The notes: generated from the letters alone by a model not told the origin. A DNA stretch of 64,000 nucleotides from Calorimonas adulescens (GCF_008274215.1 NZ_VTPS01000001.1:236029-300028), one strand, 5' to 3'. Positions 1 to 7,898 are shown, numbered from the stretch's first letter. Program-made: numbers and translations.

Positions 1-474
1 GGTGTAGCTTCCTCCCCTCACAGAGTCATCGAAACTTCCCATGTGCCACCGGATAGCCATTGCTTCTTCCCTGGAGAGTCTCATAAACCCGCTCACTATG
101 TAGACCGACTTTTCACCATGCCCGTATGGGAGCTTATCCTCTACCGTATAATACGGTACTTTAACCCACTGCCCATATTCATCCTTTGCATTTCTGAGTT
201 CCGTCTTATAAAAATCAACTTTGCAAACATCGTGCAACAATCCGCATATTGCAATAGTCTCTGCTGAAACATCTATCATCTCACGGGTCACATAGTTGAG
301 CAGCCTTTCATAAACATGAATGCTATGCTCGCATAATCCACCTTCTCTGCTCAGATGGTATTTGGTACTTGCCGGTGCTGTAAAGAAATCCGACTTTTTA
401 AGCCAGTTAAGAAGCTCAGTTGAGCCATCTCTTTGAATATTTTCCTCGAATATACTTATAAATTTGTCTTTCAT
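1..474 (-). CDS. HD-domain phosphohydrolase, phage type (3' end cut by window)
   Basis: Open frame of 158 codons running off the left edge, so the C-terminus is missing. The ATG at its 5' end follows an AAGGGGGAT ribosome site. An HD-superfamily signature is visible: H50 within CEHSIH and the H81-D82 pair in LLHDVCK. This is the fold of small metal-dependent phosphohydrolases often carried in Firmicute phage early regions. It is the last visible gene of the leftward prophage early operon, 11 nt after the preceding gene. The substrate (a nucleotide or phosphoester) cannot be read from the sequence. Confidence 0.8.
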   Translation of the reverse strand, partial: MKDKFISIFEENIQRDGSTELLNWLKKSDFFTAPASTKYHLSREGGLCEHSIHVYERLLNYVTREMIDVSAETIAICGLLHDVCKVDFYKTELRNAKDEYGQWVKVPYYTVEDKLPYGHGEKSVYIVSGFMRLSREEAMAIRWHMGSFDDSVRGGSYT

Positions 475-485
475 ATCTATCCCCC

Positions 486-929
486 TTAATTCTCATATGG
501 GCAACCGTCTGTCTGCTCTTGGGCTACCGGTATGTTGAGTTTCATGAAAAGCTTGTACCGCTCACACTCTTTGTGATTTGTTTTATTACACCCGACACAT
601 TCTTTTAAGGAGAAGCTGGCAAGGTCGTACAAATCCTCAATGTCTATATACCTTCCTCCCTCGGTCCTCCCCAGCTTCTCGTTTACTCTGTCAACTATCC
701 TGACTTCGGTGTTTTTTGCATCCCTCATCAATTTCTTTGCATAGTCTACTTCAAGTCTTCCTACTATGCTGTCGCTGGCATGTAGTAGATGAGTAGCAGC
801 GGTTTTTATCCTTTTCCTTTCTTCTGTGGTAAGACAGCTCGTTTTTTCCAGCCAATTTCCCAGGTAATCCCATGTAACTAACATCATCAAATGGTGTTCT
901 CTATCAATTCGGTTCATGTAGGTTTTCAT
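486..929 (-). CDS. Phage early protein with C-terminal Cys cluster (DUF5651-like)
   Basis: 147 aa. The N-terminal half is predicted helical (MNRIDREHHLMMLVTWDYLG). The C-terminus carries a Cys/His-rich knuckle (C-x2-C-x5-H-x2-C, then a last C near the end) that probably binds zinc. It resembles the small DUF5651-type proteins of Firmicute phages; I assign that from memory of the pattern and it needs a profile search. AAAGGAGGGG precedes the start. It sits between the DUF5131 and HD genes of the early operon. Function unknown. Confidence 0.65.
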   Translation of the reverse strand: MKTYMNRIDREHHLMMLVTWDYLGNWLEKTSCLTTEERKRIKTAATHLLHASDSIVGRLEVDYAKKLMRDAKNTEVRIVDRVNEKLGRTEGGRYIDIEDLYDLASFSLKECVGCNKTNHKECERYKLFMKLNIPVAQEQTDGCPYEN

Positions 930-948
930 TTTCCCACATCCCCTCCTT

Positions 949-1704
949 TTACCAAGGGTACTCAGTGATAATTCTTTGTCCCCAGATAGGTTTTAAGCTA
1001 TTTTTCATAAATACCGGAATGTTGTAGGTCCGGCAATCTTCAATGATTTTTCTCAGCCATTCCCGTTCAGGAACTACTTTGCCTTTCCTGTTTCCTGTTT
1101 CTGCACCGATGATTACCCACTCCGGTAAAATTACCCCTGACCCAGTAGTAATATCTATTCCTTCAAGTAGTGGTTCCATAGATATGAACCAGTGGAATTT
1201 CTTTTCTCTGAACCATGCAAAGTCATCATCTGGCTTTGTTACGCTTGTTCCGAACCAGAAGTTATCTTCCCAGGGAAGGAGTCTCTTCTTTTCAAGTTCA
1301 AGATAACGCTTGGGATTTTTGGTGAGGAACAGGTACTTATGCTGTGGGGCTGCCTTGCAAGCATCGAACACTTTTAATATCCATTCTTCCGGAACCCAGT
1401 CTCCAAAAAGGTCTGCCATCGAGCATACAAATATCGTCCTGCTCTTTGTTTTTATTTTCGGTTCGTTAAGCCTGTATGTATGAAACGTAGGCTTAAATGC
1501 AAATGGATATGGATATTTGACATCCTTCTCATCAACCTCAAACAACCTGTCGCTTTCTTCAACGGTATTCTCAAACATTATCGCTTCAAACGGCCTTTTA
1601 AACCTATTGGCTATTCTTCTTGCATAACAATATTCACATTTGTGAAGGCAACCAGTTACCGGATTCCAACTCATATCACACCATTCAATCTTTGTTTCGT
1701 TCAT
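949..1704 (-). CDS. DUF5131 / phage Gp37-Gp68 family radical-SAM-like protein
   Basis: 251 aa from the ATG preceded by GGGAGGTGAG; an in-frame ATG 54 nt upstream lies inside the previous gene and lacks such a site. The N-terminus IEWCDMSWNPVTGC leads into C19-x3-C23-x2-C26-Y, the cysteine triad of a radical-SAM [4Fe-4S] site. The tryptophan-rich pattern WFGTSV and WVIIGAETG is diagnostic of the DUF5131 (phage Gp37/Gp68) family. These are common as phage cargo; their reaction is not established. It starts 4 nt from the stop of the preceding small gene, so it is probably translationally coupled. Confidence 0.88.
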   Translation of the reverse strand: MNETKIEWCDMSWNPVTGCLHKCEYCYARRIANRFKRPFEAIMFENTVEESDRLFEVDEKDVKYPYPFAFKPTFHTYRLNEPKIKTKSRTIFVCSMADLFGDWVPEEWILKVFDACKAAPQHKYLFLTKNPKRYLELEKKRLLPWEDNFWFGTSVTKPDDDFAWFREKKFHWFISMEPLLEGIDITTGSGVILPEWVIIGAETGNRKGKVVPEREWLRKIIEDCRTYNIPVFMKNSLKPIWGQRIITEYPW

Positions 1705-1708
1705 TCTC

Positions 1709-2056
1709 TCACCTCCCAGTCCCCGTTGCAGCGTAATTTTTCTGCTTTTCGTATCCATTGAGAGCCTTTTGAGCCATAGCTGCTACCTGTATCATTTCAC
1801 AGGCTGCCAGTGCAGCTATTCTTTTAAGGTCAAAAAGGATACTGTTCTGCTCATCTCTGTCGTCTGTTTTCACTGCATCCCAATACTCCTCAAGATGTGC
1901 AGCAGCTTCAACTGCATCATTCATTGCTTCTTCAAGCTCTTCTTTGATTACTGCATAGGATTCATGAGGGGAATTGTTCTTAGGTCCAAACTTGACTTCC
2001 GCCCTTTGCAGTTCCCTATCTATTTCTGCTTGTACAGCCTTAAATAGCAGTTCCAT
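1709..2056 (-). CDS. Small all-helical phage protein, possibly MazG-like
   Basis: 115 aa from the ATG with GGAGGAGG just upstream. A longer open frame extends 5' but only by reading the acidic tail of the preceding gene in another frame. The protein is predicted almost wholly helical, with EELEEAMNDAVEAAAHLEEYW followed by LAACEMIQVAAMAQKAL. Spaced acidic residues in two helices recall the EExxE/ExxD metal sites of MazG-type NTP pyrophosphohydrolases, but the second motif is not clear. I treat MazG as a hypothesis only. Starts 17 nt inside the end of the upstream acidic-protein gene. Confidence 0.7.
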   Translation of the reverse strand: MELLFKAVQAEIDRELQRAEVKFGPKNNSPHESYAVIKEELEEAMNDAVEAAAHLEEYWDAVKTDDRDEQNSILFDLKRIAALAACEMIQVAAMAQKALNGYEKQKNYAATGTGR

Positions 2057-2684
2057 CGGCTTCCTCCTCCGGACTGTCGTACTGATATCCGTCGTAAAAA
2101 TCTTCGTCCGTATCCTGAACGTCTTCCGTTTCAGCATCTTCCAACTCATCGTCAGGCAAGTTTTCATCCTCAGTATCATTGCTGTCATCTTCGTCTTCTT
2201 CCATATCCTCATCCACTATTCTGTAATCTGCATCTACAAATTCTTCTGTTGATCCAGTAATGCTTAAGACTTTCCTGCCTTTAAGAGCATCCTCATCATA
2301 AACCTCTTTGTCATACTCAAAGATGCTAAGCTGAGGGTCTTTTATCTCCCTCATTACGTATTGTCCGAGCTCTCCGTCCCAAACTAACTCATAATTGCCG
2401 CTTAAGGTTCCCGTTTTCTCGTCTTTAATCTGCATTACCGAGCTTACTTTGTGGTCAAACTTAGGTTTGATTACTTCTCTCTGTGCACCTGGGATTAACG
2501 AATCGAAGTTTGGAGCTTGTTCTTTCATGAGTGAAATTTTCAGTTTAACTGTAAGCTCTGCCTGCTCACTCTCTTTGTTCTCCATATTGGTTAGAGTCTT
2601 CCTTAATACCTGGTCGAAATCCGATTTGAGAGCATTGAATGTGTCACTGCTGAGCGTTAAAGCCCATACGTTTTGCTGATTCAT
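2040..2684 (-). CDS. Phage early protein with long acidic C-terminal tail
   Basis: 214 aa from the ATG preceded by TAAGGAGGATT. The N-terminal two-thirds is a compact beta-rich domain (HKVSSVMQIKDEKTG, YELVWDGELGQYVMR). The last ~60 residues are almost all Asp/Glu. Just before the tail is FVDADYRIVDED, a near copy of YVDADYHVVEED in the C-terminal part of the Bet/RecT protein of the same operon. The family is unknown to me. The context (recombination/replication operon, 13 nt after rusA) and acidic tail suggest a DNA-transaction accessory protein, perhaps contacting the annealase; this is inference. Confidence 0.75.
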   Translation of the reverse strand: MNQQNVWALTLSSDTFNALKSDFDQVLRKTLTNMENKESEQAELTVKLKISLMKEQAPNFDSLIPGAQREVIKPKFDHKVSSVMQIKDEKTGTLSGNYELVWDGELGQYVMREIKDPQLSIFEYDKEVYDEDALKGRKVLSITGSTEEFVDADYRIVDEDMEEDEDDSNDTEDENLPDDELEDAETEDVQDTDEDFYDGYQYDSPEEEADGTAI

Positions 2685-2697
2685 GATACAATCCTCC

Positions 2698-3123
2698 TTA
2701 TTCTTTCGTGGTCTGAATAACCACTTCAATTCTTGGTTGTTCTGAGTAATACTTTCTTAGCATCGTGTCCACTATCTGCGAGTCATCCCTGTATGCTACC
2801 TGGTTGAGGCTATCCGCTACTACCTTGATGATGTTGTCCGCATCCGGCTTTTTGGTCGGTCTTATCTCTTTTTCAATCATCATCCGACGCTTCTTTTTGC
2901 TTGCACTGGAAGGTATCGAGTAGTAGGCCATAATTCTCATATCAAGATAGTCATTATCGTTGAATCTCACATTTCCGCACTGTCTTAAAAATTCCGTCTG
3001 AATAAGATTCTCGTAAATAACTGTTTCGTCCGGTGTCCTGGTGACTACAAAGTCTCCCCGCTTGCTGAACTTCGGCCTTCCTTTCCCCTGCGGTTCACCC
3101 AGGACCGTAAATCTTACCTTCAC
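2698..3123 (-). CDS. rusA: RusA-family Holliday junction resolvase
   Basis: 141 aa, GTG start overlapping the previous stop as GTGA. It carries the RusA signature KKPDADN (D94, D96) ... D104 ... YRDDSQI (D113, D114), the acidic cluster that binds Mg2+ in this phage endonuclease family. RusA cuts four-way junctions and branched intermediates made during phage recombination and replication. N-terminal FTVLGEPQGKGRPKF is also typical. Length is normal. It fits with the exonuclease and Bet annealase encoded upstream in the same operon. Confidence 0.93.
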   Translation of the reverse strand: MKVRFTVLGEPQGKGRPKFSKRGDFVVTRTPDETVIYENLIQTEFLRQCGNVRFNDNDYLDMRIMAYYSIPSSASKKKRRMMIEKEIRPTKKPDADNIIKVVADSLNQVAYRDDSQIVDTMLRKYYSEQPRIEVVIQTTKE

Positions 3124-3296
3124 TCTTTATCATCCTCCCTTCCTGCGTTTTCATCGTCCAGTGTTTCGAGGTAGTAATCATAGCTCTTACCCGTGCTGGT
3201 CCTCTTTTCTTTGCCTTGCCGTACAGTATAACCGTTTTTCACAAGGATGGCCGCTACCGTCAACCTGTCTGCTTCCATAAATATCTTTATCTTCAC
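3120..3296 (-). CDS. 58-aa hypothetical phage protein
   Basis: Short gene with a GTG start overlapping the dnaC-like stop (GTGA) and its own TGA overlapping the GTG of rusA in the same way, so three genes are tightly coupled. The product begins VKIKIFMEADRLTVAAIL and ends in an acidic stretch with K and E. The double 4-nt overlap and preserved spacing argue it is a real gene. I do not recognise a domain; no Cys/His motif or membrane segment is present. Confidence 0.75.
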   Translation of the reverse strand: MKIKIFMEADRLTVAAILVKNGYTVRQGKEKRTSTGKSYDYYLETLDDENAGREDDKE

Positions 3297-4162
3297 GCCT
3301 CTCCCTCCAAAAACTTAGTCATCTCATCGTACCTTTTGGCCGCTTCTTCCTTCCTCCAGGAAGGACCGTTAAACTCAACCGGATAGCACATTTCAAATAT
3401 CCTGTCGTAGATTCTTGAGTACCGTATATCCGCGGTTTCCTGCATCTGCATAAGGGAAAGATTCGTGGTAAGGATGAGAGGCTTTCTTGCCCTGTAACGA
3501 CTGTCGATGATGTTATAAACCTTTTCCAGGGCAAATTCTGTGTTCCGTTCGGCTCCGAGGTCGTCAATGATGAGCAGCTTTGCTTCATTCATCCGGTTTA
3601 TAACTTTTTGTTCTTCGTCTTCTCCTGAGAAAAACTGAACGCTTTGCAGTATCTTCACAAACGATGTCATTACCACAGGAACCATCCGGTCGAGCAGATA
3701 ATTTGCTATGCAAGCAGCAGCAAAGCTTTTCCCCGTTCCTACAGGCCCGTAAAGGAGCAACCCTTGATTCTTCTCCATCATCTCATCAAAGTGCTCTGCA
3801 TACCTTAAGCACATCTTATAAAGCTTGGCGTTTTCTTTTATAACTTCAAACGTATCAAAGGTGGTGCTTCTGAATTTCTCATCCATAAGACTATTGCCTT
3901 TAAGCCGTGCAACCCGTTCCATCTCCTCCCGCTTTCTCATTTCCTCCTGTTCTCTTCTGTACTCTTCCTCTCGGCATTTGCACATAACTGGAACTTTGTA
4001 TGTCTTTGAAGGGTTATCCGGCAGGGATAGAATCGATTGTTTACGAGTTCTGCACTTTCCACAATAAAGGAGGCCATCTTTGCCGATAAAGTCATCGTCA
4101 CGCTTTGGCTGGTTTTCGTACGCTTTCCCTATTACAGACTCCAATATGTAACTAACTTCCAT
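3293..4162 (-). CDS. dnaC: DnaC-like replicative helicase loader (AAA+ ATPase)
   Basis: 289 aa. A zinc-knuckle-like pair CGKC (34-37) and CKC (61-63) is followed by a charged linker, then the AAA+ core: Walker A GPVGTGKS (139-146) and Walker B LLIIDDLG (196-203), with sensor-1 LILTTN. This is the DnaC/DnaI/IstB-like arrangement of phage helicase loaders, which place the host or phage DnaB-type helicase at the origin. It follows the replisome-organiser gene with a short overlap, as in many Firmicute phages. No phage helicase gene is seen in the window, so it may recruit the host helicase. Confidence 0.92.
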   Translation of the reverse strand: MEVSYILESVIGKAYENQPKRDDDFIGKDGLLYCGKCRTRKQSILSLPDNPSKTYKVPVMCKCREEEYRREQEEMRKREEMERVARLKGNSLMDEKFRSTTFDTFEVIKENAKLYKMCLRYAEHFDEMMEKNQGLLLYGPVGTGKSFAAACIANYLLDRMVPVVMTSFVKILQSVQFFSGEDEEQKVINRMNEAKLLIIDDLGAERNTEFALEKVYNIIDSRYRARKPLILTTNLSLMQMQETADIRYSRIYDRIFEMCYPVEFNGPSWRKEEAAKRYDEMTKFLEGEA

Positions 4163-4943
4163 CGCTATTGCCTCCTCTCTTGTATTTTGCGAACGGGTTC
4201 CCTCCGTTTTGAGTTTCCGGTTTGCTTGCCTGCTGAATAAGTCCAGGGTTCGTCTTTTTGATTTCGTCTACCACCCAGGAAAGAATAGCTCGGTAATCAT
4301 CCTTGTAGGTCTTCCCTTTTGAGCCTTTATAAAAATCAAGCTTCTGGATGCAGGCTTTGGTAAACTGCTCTCCGTATACATCAACTAATTTTTGATACTC
4401 TTCCGGCTTCATGCTTACGTAGTCTGCATACTTTGTTTTTTCAACTTTTGCTTTCTTAGGTTTTTCTGGCGGATTTTCTTCCTTTCTCGCATTGTCCGGT
4501 GGACTGTCCGGCGGACTGTCCGATGGATTGTCCGATGCCCGTTCAAGTTTTTGCTTTTCTTCTTGCCTTTTTCTCGCTCTTTCTTCTCTCTTGCGTCTGG
4601 CATCGTATTCTTTTTGAGAGAGAAACTTAAACCACTGTTCCTGCCATTGGTCCCAATCGTGCAGGTATAAGGTTCCATCTACTTCGTCAAGCCATCTTGT
4701 TGCGATGAGACTGTTAACTATGTGCATCGGGTCTAACCCAATGCTTAAACCTGTTGATAGAGCATCCGCCACATCCTCTCTATCTGCACTTTTTATCTCA
4801 CCGCTTTTGTCCGCATTGTTAATCCCCCACAGCCAAAGCGAGATGAGAATACCGAGGGCTTCTTTCTGTGAGCATCCTATCTGTTTGGACAACTCTCTCA
4901 GCTTTCCGCCCACTACATGGTCATGCACGCTTATCCATGCCAA
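4152..4943 (-). CDS. Phage replisome organiser (DnaD-like initiator) with internal iterons
   Basis: 263 aa. The start is TTG with an AGGTGAG ribosome site 6 nt upstream; MAWISVHDHVVGGKLRELSK is a typical phage replisome-organiser N-terminus (winged-helix DNA-binding domain). A basic coiled linker (RRKREERARKRQEEKQK) leads to a Pro/Asp/Ser repeat (SDSPPDSPPDN) and a C-terminal DnaD-like helical domain ending in DDYRAILSWVVDEI. The Pro/Asp repeat is encoded by four tandem 12-bp GGAYTGTCC units, so the likely origin lies inside the initiator gene, as in lambda O and several Firmicute phages. It overlaps the dnaC-like gene by 11 nt. Confidence 0.88.
   Translation of the reverse strand: MAWISVHDHVVGGKLRELSKQIGCSQKEALGILISLWLWGINNADKSGEIKSADREDVADALSTGLSIGLDPMHIVNSLIATRWLDEVDGTLYLHDWDQWQEQWFKFLSQKEYDARRKREERARKRQEEKQKLERASDNPSDSPPDSPPDNARKEENPPEKPKKAKVEKTKYADYVSMKPEEYQKLVDVYGEQFTKACIQKLDFYKGSKGKTYKDDYRAILSWVVDEIKKTNPGLIQQASKPETQNGGNPFAKYKRGGNSDGS
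4490..4537. repeat. Iteron cluster A: four 12-bp GGAYTGTCC repeats inside the initiator gene
   Basis: Four tandem units at a strict 12-bp period: (GC)ATTGTCC-GGT, GGACTGTCC-GGC, GGACTGTCC-GAT, GGATTGTCC-GAT. The 9-bp core is a pseudo-palindrome, GGAC(T/A)GTCC. The same core recurs in three clusters upstream of the serine recombinase about 7 kb away. By analogy with phages whose initiator binds repeats within its own gene, this is a candidate replication origin. Confidence 0.75.
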
Positions 4944-4963
4944 TCATCTCACCTGCCTTTATG

Positions 4964-4995
4964 AAGCAGGGGGACGTTGCAGGGTCCCCCTGCTT
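4964..4995. other. Strong GC hairpin between bet and the replisome-organiser gene
   Basis: Perfect 12-bp stem AAGCAGGGGGAC / GTCCCCCTGCTT with loop GTTGCAGG. In the direction of the operon (leftward) no U-tract follows and the AGGTGAG ribosome site of the next gene lies a few bases downstream. It therefore looks more like a processing/stability or translation-control hairpin than a terminator. Confidence 0.7.
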
Positions 4996-5004
4996 GTTTC
5001 ATTA

Positions 5005-5838
5005 TTAGGATTCATTGCCTTTGTCCTCATCATTTAGGGACTCGTCTCCGGACTTCGCTTTGTCGATGGCTTCCTGGATTTTTTCCATCACTCTCTTGTA
5101 AACCGATGTCGGCATTCCTGTCGTAGACTGGAAACCTTCTTCTGCTATCAGTGAGGCTATCAGCTCATTGCCTTTCTTTTTTCCAAAATTCGCTTGAGCA
5201 AGTGCGAACATTTGCTGCCTTTGTTCCTGTGTAATTGGTTCGTCTTCTTCAACCACATGGTAGTCAGCATCTACATATCCTTCCGGACCTGCTTCCTCTA
5301 CCGTGTAAAGTCCTTCATAATCACGAGGGAAAGCAGCTCTCAGTGCCTGTGAAACCGCAACCTTTTCAATCATTGTGCAAGGTTTGGTTTTCCAGTTGGC
5401 TTGGCCTTTATCGTATTCTTTCAGGCTGACTTCCTTGTAAGTCTCTTCAATCTCGCCATTCTTTTTGCGGAATACTCTGCACCACCCGCCGATAAGCTCC
5501 TCTTTTGGATAGAGGCATGTACCCTCTTTCTGCACTACCTGGTCTCCACGAAGAACGACTATTCCAGACTTTCTTCCGGCGTATGTCGGGTTCTCTTCCG
5601 CTCTTCTCTTGTAGGTTTCATATCCAACTACAAGCTGGAAGTCATTTCCGAACTTGATAGGATAGCACTCACCAACAAACGGGTTAAGCTTCTGATACTT
5701 GCACAATTCCAGGAAGAGTTTGATTTCCTGGTCTGTGATATTCCCTCCTCCTCTTACCAGGTACTTCTTTACATCTTCCGCTGTAATTTCAACGGCTCCA
5801 AAAGCTGTGTCATATTTGACCATCAAACTATTGGACAT
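5005..5838 (-). CDS. bet: Single-strand annealing protein, Bet/RecT family
   Basis: 277 aa. The body matches the phage recombination protein Bet family: LCKYQKLNPFVGECYPIKFG, FQLVVGYETYKRRAEENP, and KTKPCTMIEKVAVSQALRAAFP are hallmark blocks. It anneals complementary single strands during phage recombination, pairing with the PD-(D/E)XK exonuclease two genes upstream. The C-terminal third is acidic and contains YVDADYHVVEED, shared with the acidic-tail protein of the operon. Start ATG follows GAGGTAG. Confidence 0.93.
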   Translation of the reverse strand: MSNSLMVKYDTAFGAVEITAEDVKKYLVRGGGNITDQEIKLFLELCKYQKLNPFVGECYPIKFGNDFQLVVGYETYKRRAEENPTYAGRKSGIVVLRGDQVVQKEGTCLYPKEELIGGWCRVFRKKNGEIEETYKEVSLKEYDKGQANWKTKPCTMIEKVAVSQALRAAFPRDYEGLYTVEEAGPEGYVDADYHVVEEDEPITQEQRQQMFALAQANFGKKKGNELIASLIAEEGFQSTTGMPTSVYKRVMEKIQEAIDKAKSGDESLNDEDKGNES

Positions 5839-5843
5839 ATGAA

Positions 5844-6563
5844 CTACCTCCTAAAACTCATTTTTGCAGTTTCTTTGTAGACTACCCCAGGGATGCTGAC
5901 CGTGCCTTTTGACGCTCTGATGAGTCTCATGACTGCTTTCTCGTCAACCGGCCTTATAGTTACTCCTGCTACCTTGAGGGGAACTATCGCATCGTTAATC
6001 GATACAATTTCCCAGTCTTTACTTACGGAAACTCCTTCCGCCTTCGGTTTTTCAACTACCAGGGTTGCTCCTCTTGCAACCGAGTCTGTTATCTGGGCAT
6101 CGAGCATAGCAGCTTCTGCTTCTTCGATTTTTCCTTGTTCCTCAAGGGCTATTGCCTCTTCAATTTTCCTGTTGGCCTCTTCTTCCGCCTTTCTACGCAT
6201 TTCCTCTTCCAGGGCTTTACGCTTTCTTTCTTGTTCCAGCGCATATGCACTCATTGTTTTCTTGAGGATGTTCTCTGCATTCTTGAGAGGTGTCAGCATC
6301 ATCTTTTCCCTGTCACATATTTCTTTGTGAGCCTTGTATGCCGAATCTTTCATTGGCTTAAAGAACTCGACTACCTCAGCCGCTTTCTGCTTTATAGTCC
6401 TCCCAAACTCAGCGGCTTGCTGGTAATCTGCCTCATCCTGAATAATGATAGATTCTGCCTGGAATTCGATTGCTGTTACCTCTTTCGATATTTTCTTTTC
6501 GTCTGGTGTTACCGTCGTGGGAAGTACGGCCACGACTTCTTCTTTAACTGCTGAAATACTCAT
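5844..6563 (-). CDS. Coiled-coil phage recombination-operon protein
   Basis: 239 aa with a central long coiled coil (roughly residues 85-165) rich in E, R, K and A, flanked by small globular parts; the C-terminus has KDWEIVSINDAIVPLKVAG. Proteins of this build are regularly encoded between the exonuclease and the Bet/RecT annealase in Firmicute phages, sometimes labelled DUF1351-like. I infer a structural or DNA-binding role in recombination. ATG follows ACGGAGG; only 5 nt separate it from the bet gene. Confidence 0.8.
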   Translation of the reverse strand: MSISAVKEEVVAVLPTTVTPDEKKISKEVTAIEFQAESIIIQDEADYQQAAEFGRTIKQKAAEVVEFFKPMKDSAYKAHKEICDREKMMLTPLKNAENILKKTMSAYALEQERKRKALEEEMRRKAEEEANRKIEEAIALEEQGKIEEAEAAMLDAQITDSVARGATLVVEKPKAEGVSVSKDWEIVSINDAIVPLKVAGVTIRPVDEKAVMRLIRASKGTVSIPGVVYKETAKMSFRR

Positions 6564-6568
6564 AATTT

Positions 6569-7189
6569 CTACCTCCGTTTATATTTTTGTTGATGGTTCC
6601 AGATTGTGAGGAGCGCACCAAAAACCTCCCAGCTTTCGCTATCGTTAGCCTTATACCTTTCCATTGAGTAGGTCCCATCGCTTTTCAGATGTACGATGGC
6701 CTTCTCGTCAAATTTGACTCCATGACTTTCATAAGCTTTGGAGTATGCTTCAAGCTGTACTCCCGTCAGCATCCGGTTTATTTCTGCCGACGTTTTGAAG
6801 TCTACGCATATCAGGTTTTTGCCGATTACACATGGCATATCAGCCGTGCCTGCATACCTGAGATACTTGTGATAAACTCTGCATTCTGTTTCTATGGGAA
6901 TTGGCTTAAAATCAGCCATCCACTTAAGGAATCCGTCAAAGTATCCTCTGTGTTGTGGAGCAATATCCTCAATTTCAAACTTGACATAGTTTTCAATACC
7001 GTTGTGCACTGCTCTTCCCCTGTCTGCCGCTGCATTGAGGATATCTTCATCGACATCTTTGTAAAATTCGTTGGATAACGGCCTCATTACTGTGGTTACG
7101 CTCGGTATGTAGATTCCGTTGAGCTTGTAGATGTGCTTCTTCGGTTCAAAGGTCAGTTCAGGAAATTTTGGCAACGTAACATCTACCAT
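6569..7189 (-). CDS. PD-(D/E)XK exonuclease (RecB/Cas4-like), phage recombination
   Basis: 206 aa from the ATG with GGAGGTGG 10 nt upstream; a TTG two codons earlier is less well placed. It shows the PD-(D/E)XK nuclease core: RGRAVHNGIE (motif I region), acidic E100/E102, GTAD (D117), ICVDFKTS (D130, K132), then QLEAYS with Q145 and Y149. It probably resects double-strand ends to make 3' single strands for the Bet protein. Overlaps the preceding zinc-ribbon gene by 7 nt. Confidence 0.88.
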   Translation of the reverse strand: MVDVTLPKFPELTFEPKKHIYKLNGIYIPSVTTVMRPLSNEFYKDVDEDILNAAADRGRAVHNGIENYVKFEIEDIAPQHRGYFDGFLKWMADFKPIPIETECRVYHKYLRYAGTADMPCVIGKNLICVDFKTSAEINRMLTGVQLEAYSKAYESHGVKFDEKAIVHLKSDGTYSMERYKANDSESWEVFGALLTIWNHQQKYKRR

Positions 7190-7416
7190 CCGCAATCCAC
7201 CTCCGCCGTTTCAACTTCATACCCGCATGTTTCTAACAATTCCTTGGTTGTCATGTTATCGAGGCAGTCCATGCAGATATACTTGCCGTCAATTTCGACG
7301 TATTCATCTCCGTCCAAAATCCCTTCTCCGCAATTCGAGCAGTTATAAACCTCAACCGGTTCCGGAGCGTTTGGACATCTTGGATGGCATGGCATTTGCA
7401 AACATACAGAACACAT
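7183..7416 (-). CDS. Small LIM/zinc-ribbon-like phage protein
   Basis: 77 aa with ten cysteines: C2-x2-C5, C10, C14, then CSNCGEG and YICMDCLD, the last two forming a zinc ribbon (CxxC ... CxxC) around a beta hairpin. C-terminus ends CGYEVETAEVDCGW. Small zinc-binding proteins like this are common in phage early operons and may bind nucleic acid; no function can be assigned. The start codon lies just 4 nt from the stop of the gene before it. Confidence 0.72.
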   Translation of the reverse strand: MCSVCLQMPCHPRCPNAPEPVEVYNCSNCGEGILDGDEYVEIDGKYICMDCLDNMTTKELLETCGYEVETAEVDCGW

Positions 7417-7420
7417 TTTC

Positions 7421-7681
7421 TCACCCCCTCACCGTCATCATTTCTGAATTTTCCCTTTGAGTCATAATGAGCATTGACTTCATGTTGATGTATTGTCTTA
7501 TATAGAAGTCTGTAATTTCAGTCTCAAGCAGCAATGGCAGGTAATCTTCGTCTTTCTTGATATAGTCTAATTTCCTTACTGCATAAGCCAGTATGCTTTG
7601 GTATTCATCCTCCGGAACCTTGAATCCGAGCTTTTCCTCAGCGTATATCCTCGCCTGCTTGAGCCTTTCTTCCAAACTCAT
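7421..7681 (-). CDS. Hypothetical phage protein, 86 aa
   Basis: Predicted helical protein beginning MSLEERLKQARIYAEEKLGF and containing DYLPLLLETEITDFYIRQYI. Start ATG has AAGGAGGTGA upstream, and both lie within the 3' end of the preceding membrane-protein gene, a 44-nt overlap. No domain recognised. The good ribosome site and position in a compact operon support it as real. Confidence 0.72.
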   Translation of the reverse strand: MSLEERLKQARIYAEEKLGFKVPEDEYQSILAYAVRKLDYIKKDEDYLPLLLETEITDFYIRQYINMKSMLIMTQRENSEMMTVRG

Positions 7682-7898
7682 TACTTACATTCACCTCCTT
7701 AAACTCATCAAACATATCTTTAATGCCATACCCAAGCTGAACTATGAGGATAAACAACGGTATAATGAGAAACTCTCCTCCGAATGCTCCGCTATACCCT
7801 CTCTCCCTGGCTGCCATCTGTACTGCATAAGGAGTTAGTATTGTTCCTGCAAGCACCGCAGCTATGTAAAGCCAGTTTTTCTTAATCCATCTTTTCAT
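7638..7898 (-). CDS. Small two-TM membrane protein (possible holin-like)
   Basis: 86 aa. Two hydrophobic segments, WLYIAAVLAGTILTPYAV (about 9-26) and FLIIPLFILIVQLGYGI (about 43-60), with a basic N-terminus and a charged C-terminal tail. Start ATG follows GGAGGGAG. It is next to a membrane-anchored lytic transglycosylase gene, so a holin-like or envelope role is conceivable, although its place in the early operon is not where phage lysis cassettes normally sit. Confidence 0.65.
   Translation of the reverse strand: MKRWIKKNWLYIAAVLAGTILTPYAVQMAARERGYSGAFGGEFLIIPLFILIVQLGYGIKDMFDEFKEVNVSNEFGRKAQAGEDIR

Noticed and set aside
4441..4545. CRISPR-like array at the GGACTGTCC repeats
   Set aside because: Period is 12 bp with 3-bp gaps and no spacers, so it is an iteron, not a CRISPR array.
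4415..4678. Opposite-frame and same-strand alternative frames in the initiator gene (Arg/Thr-rich repeats)
   Set aside because: They are shadows of the iteron-containing segment; codon use and the DnaD-like protein favour the annotated frame.
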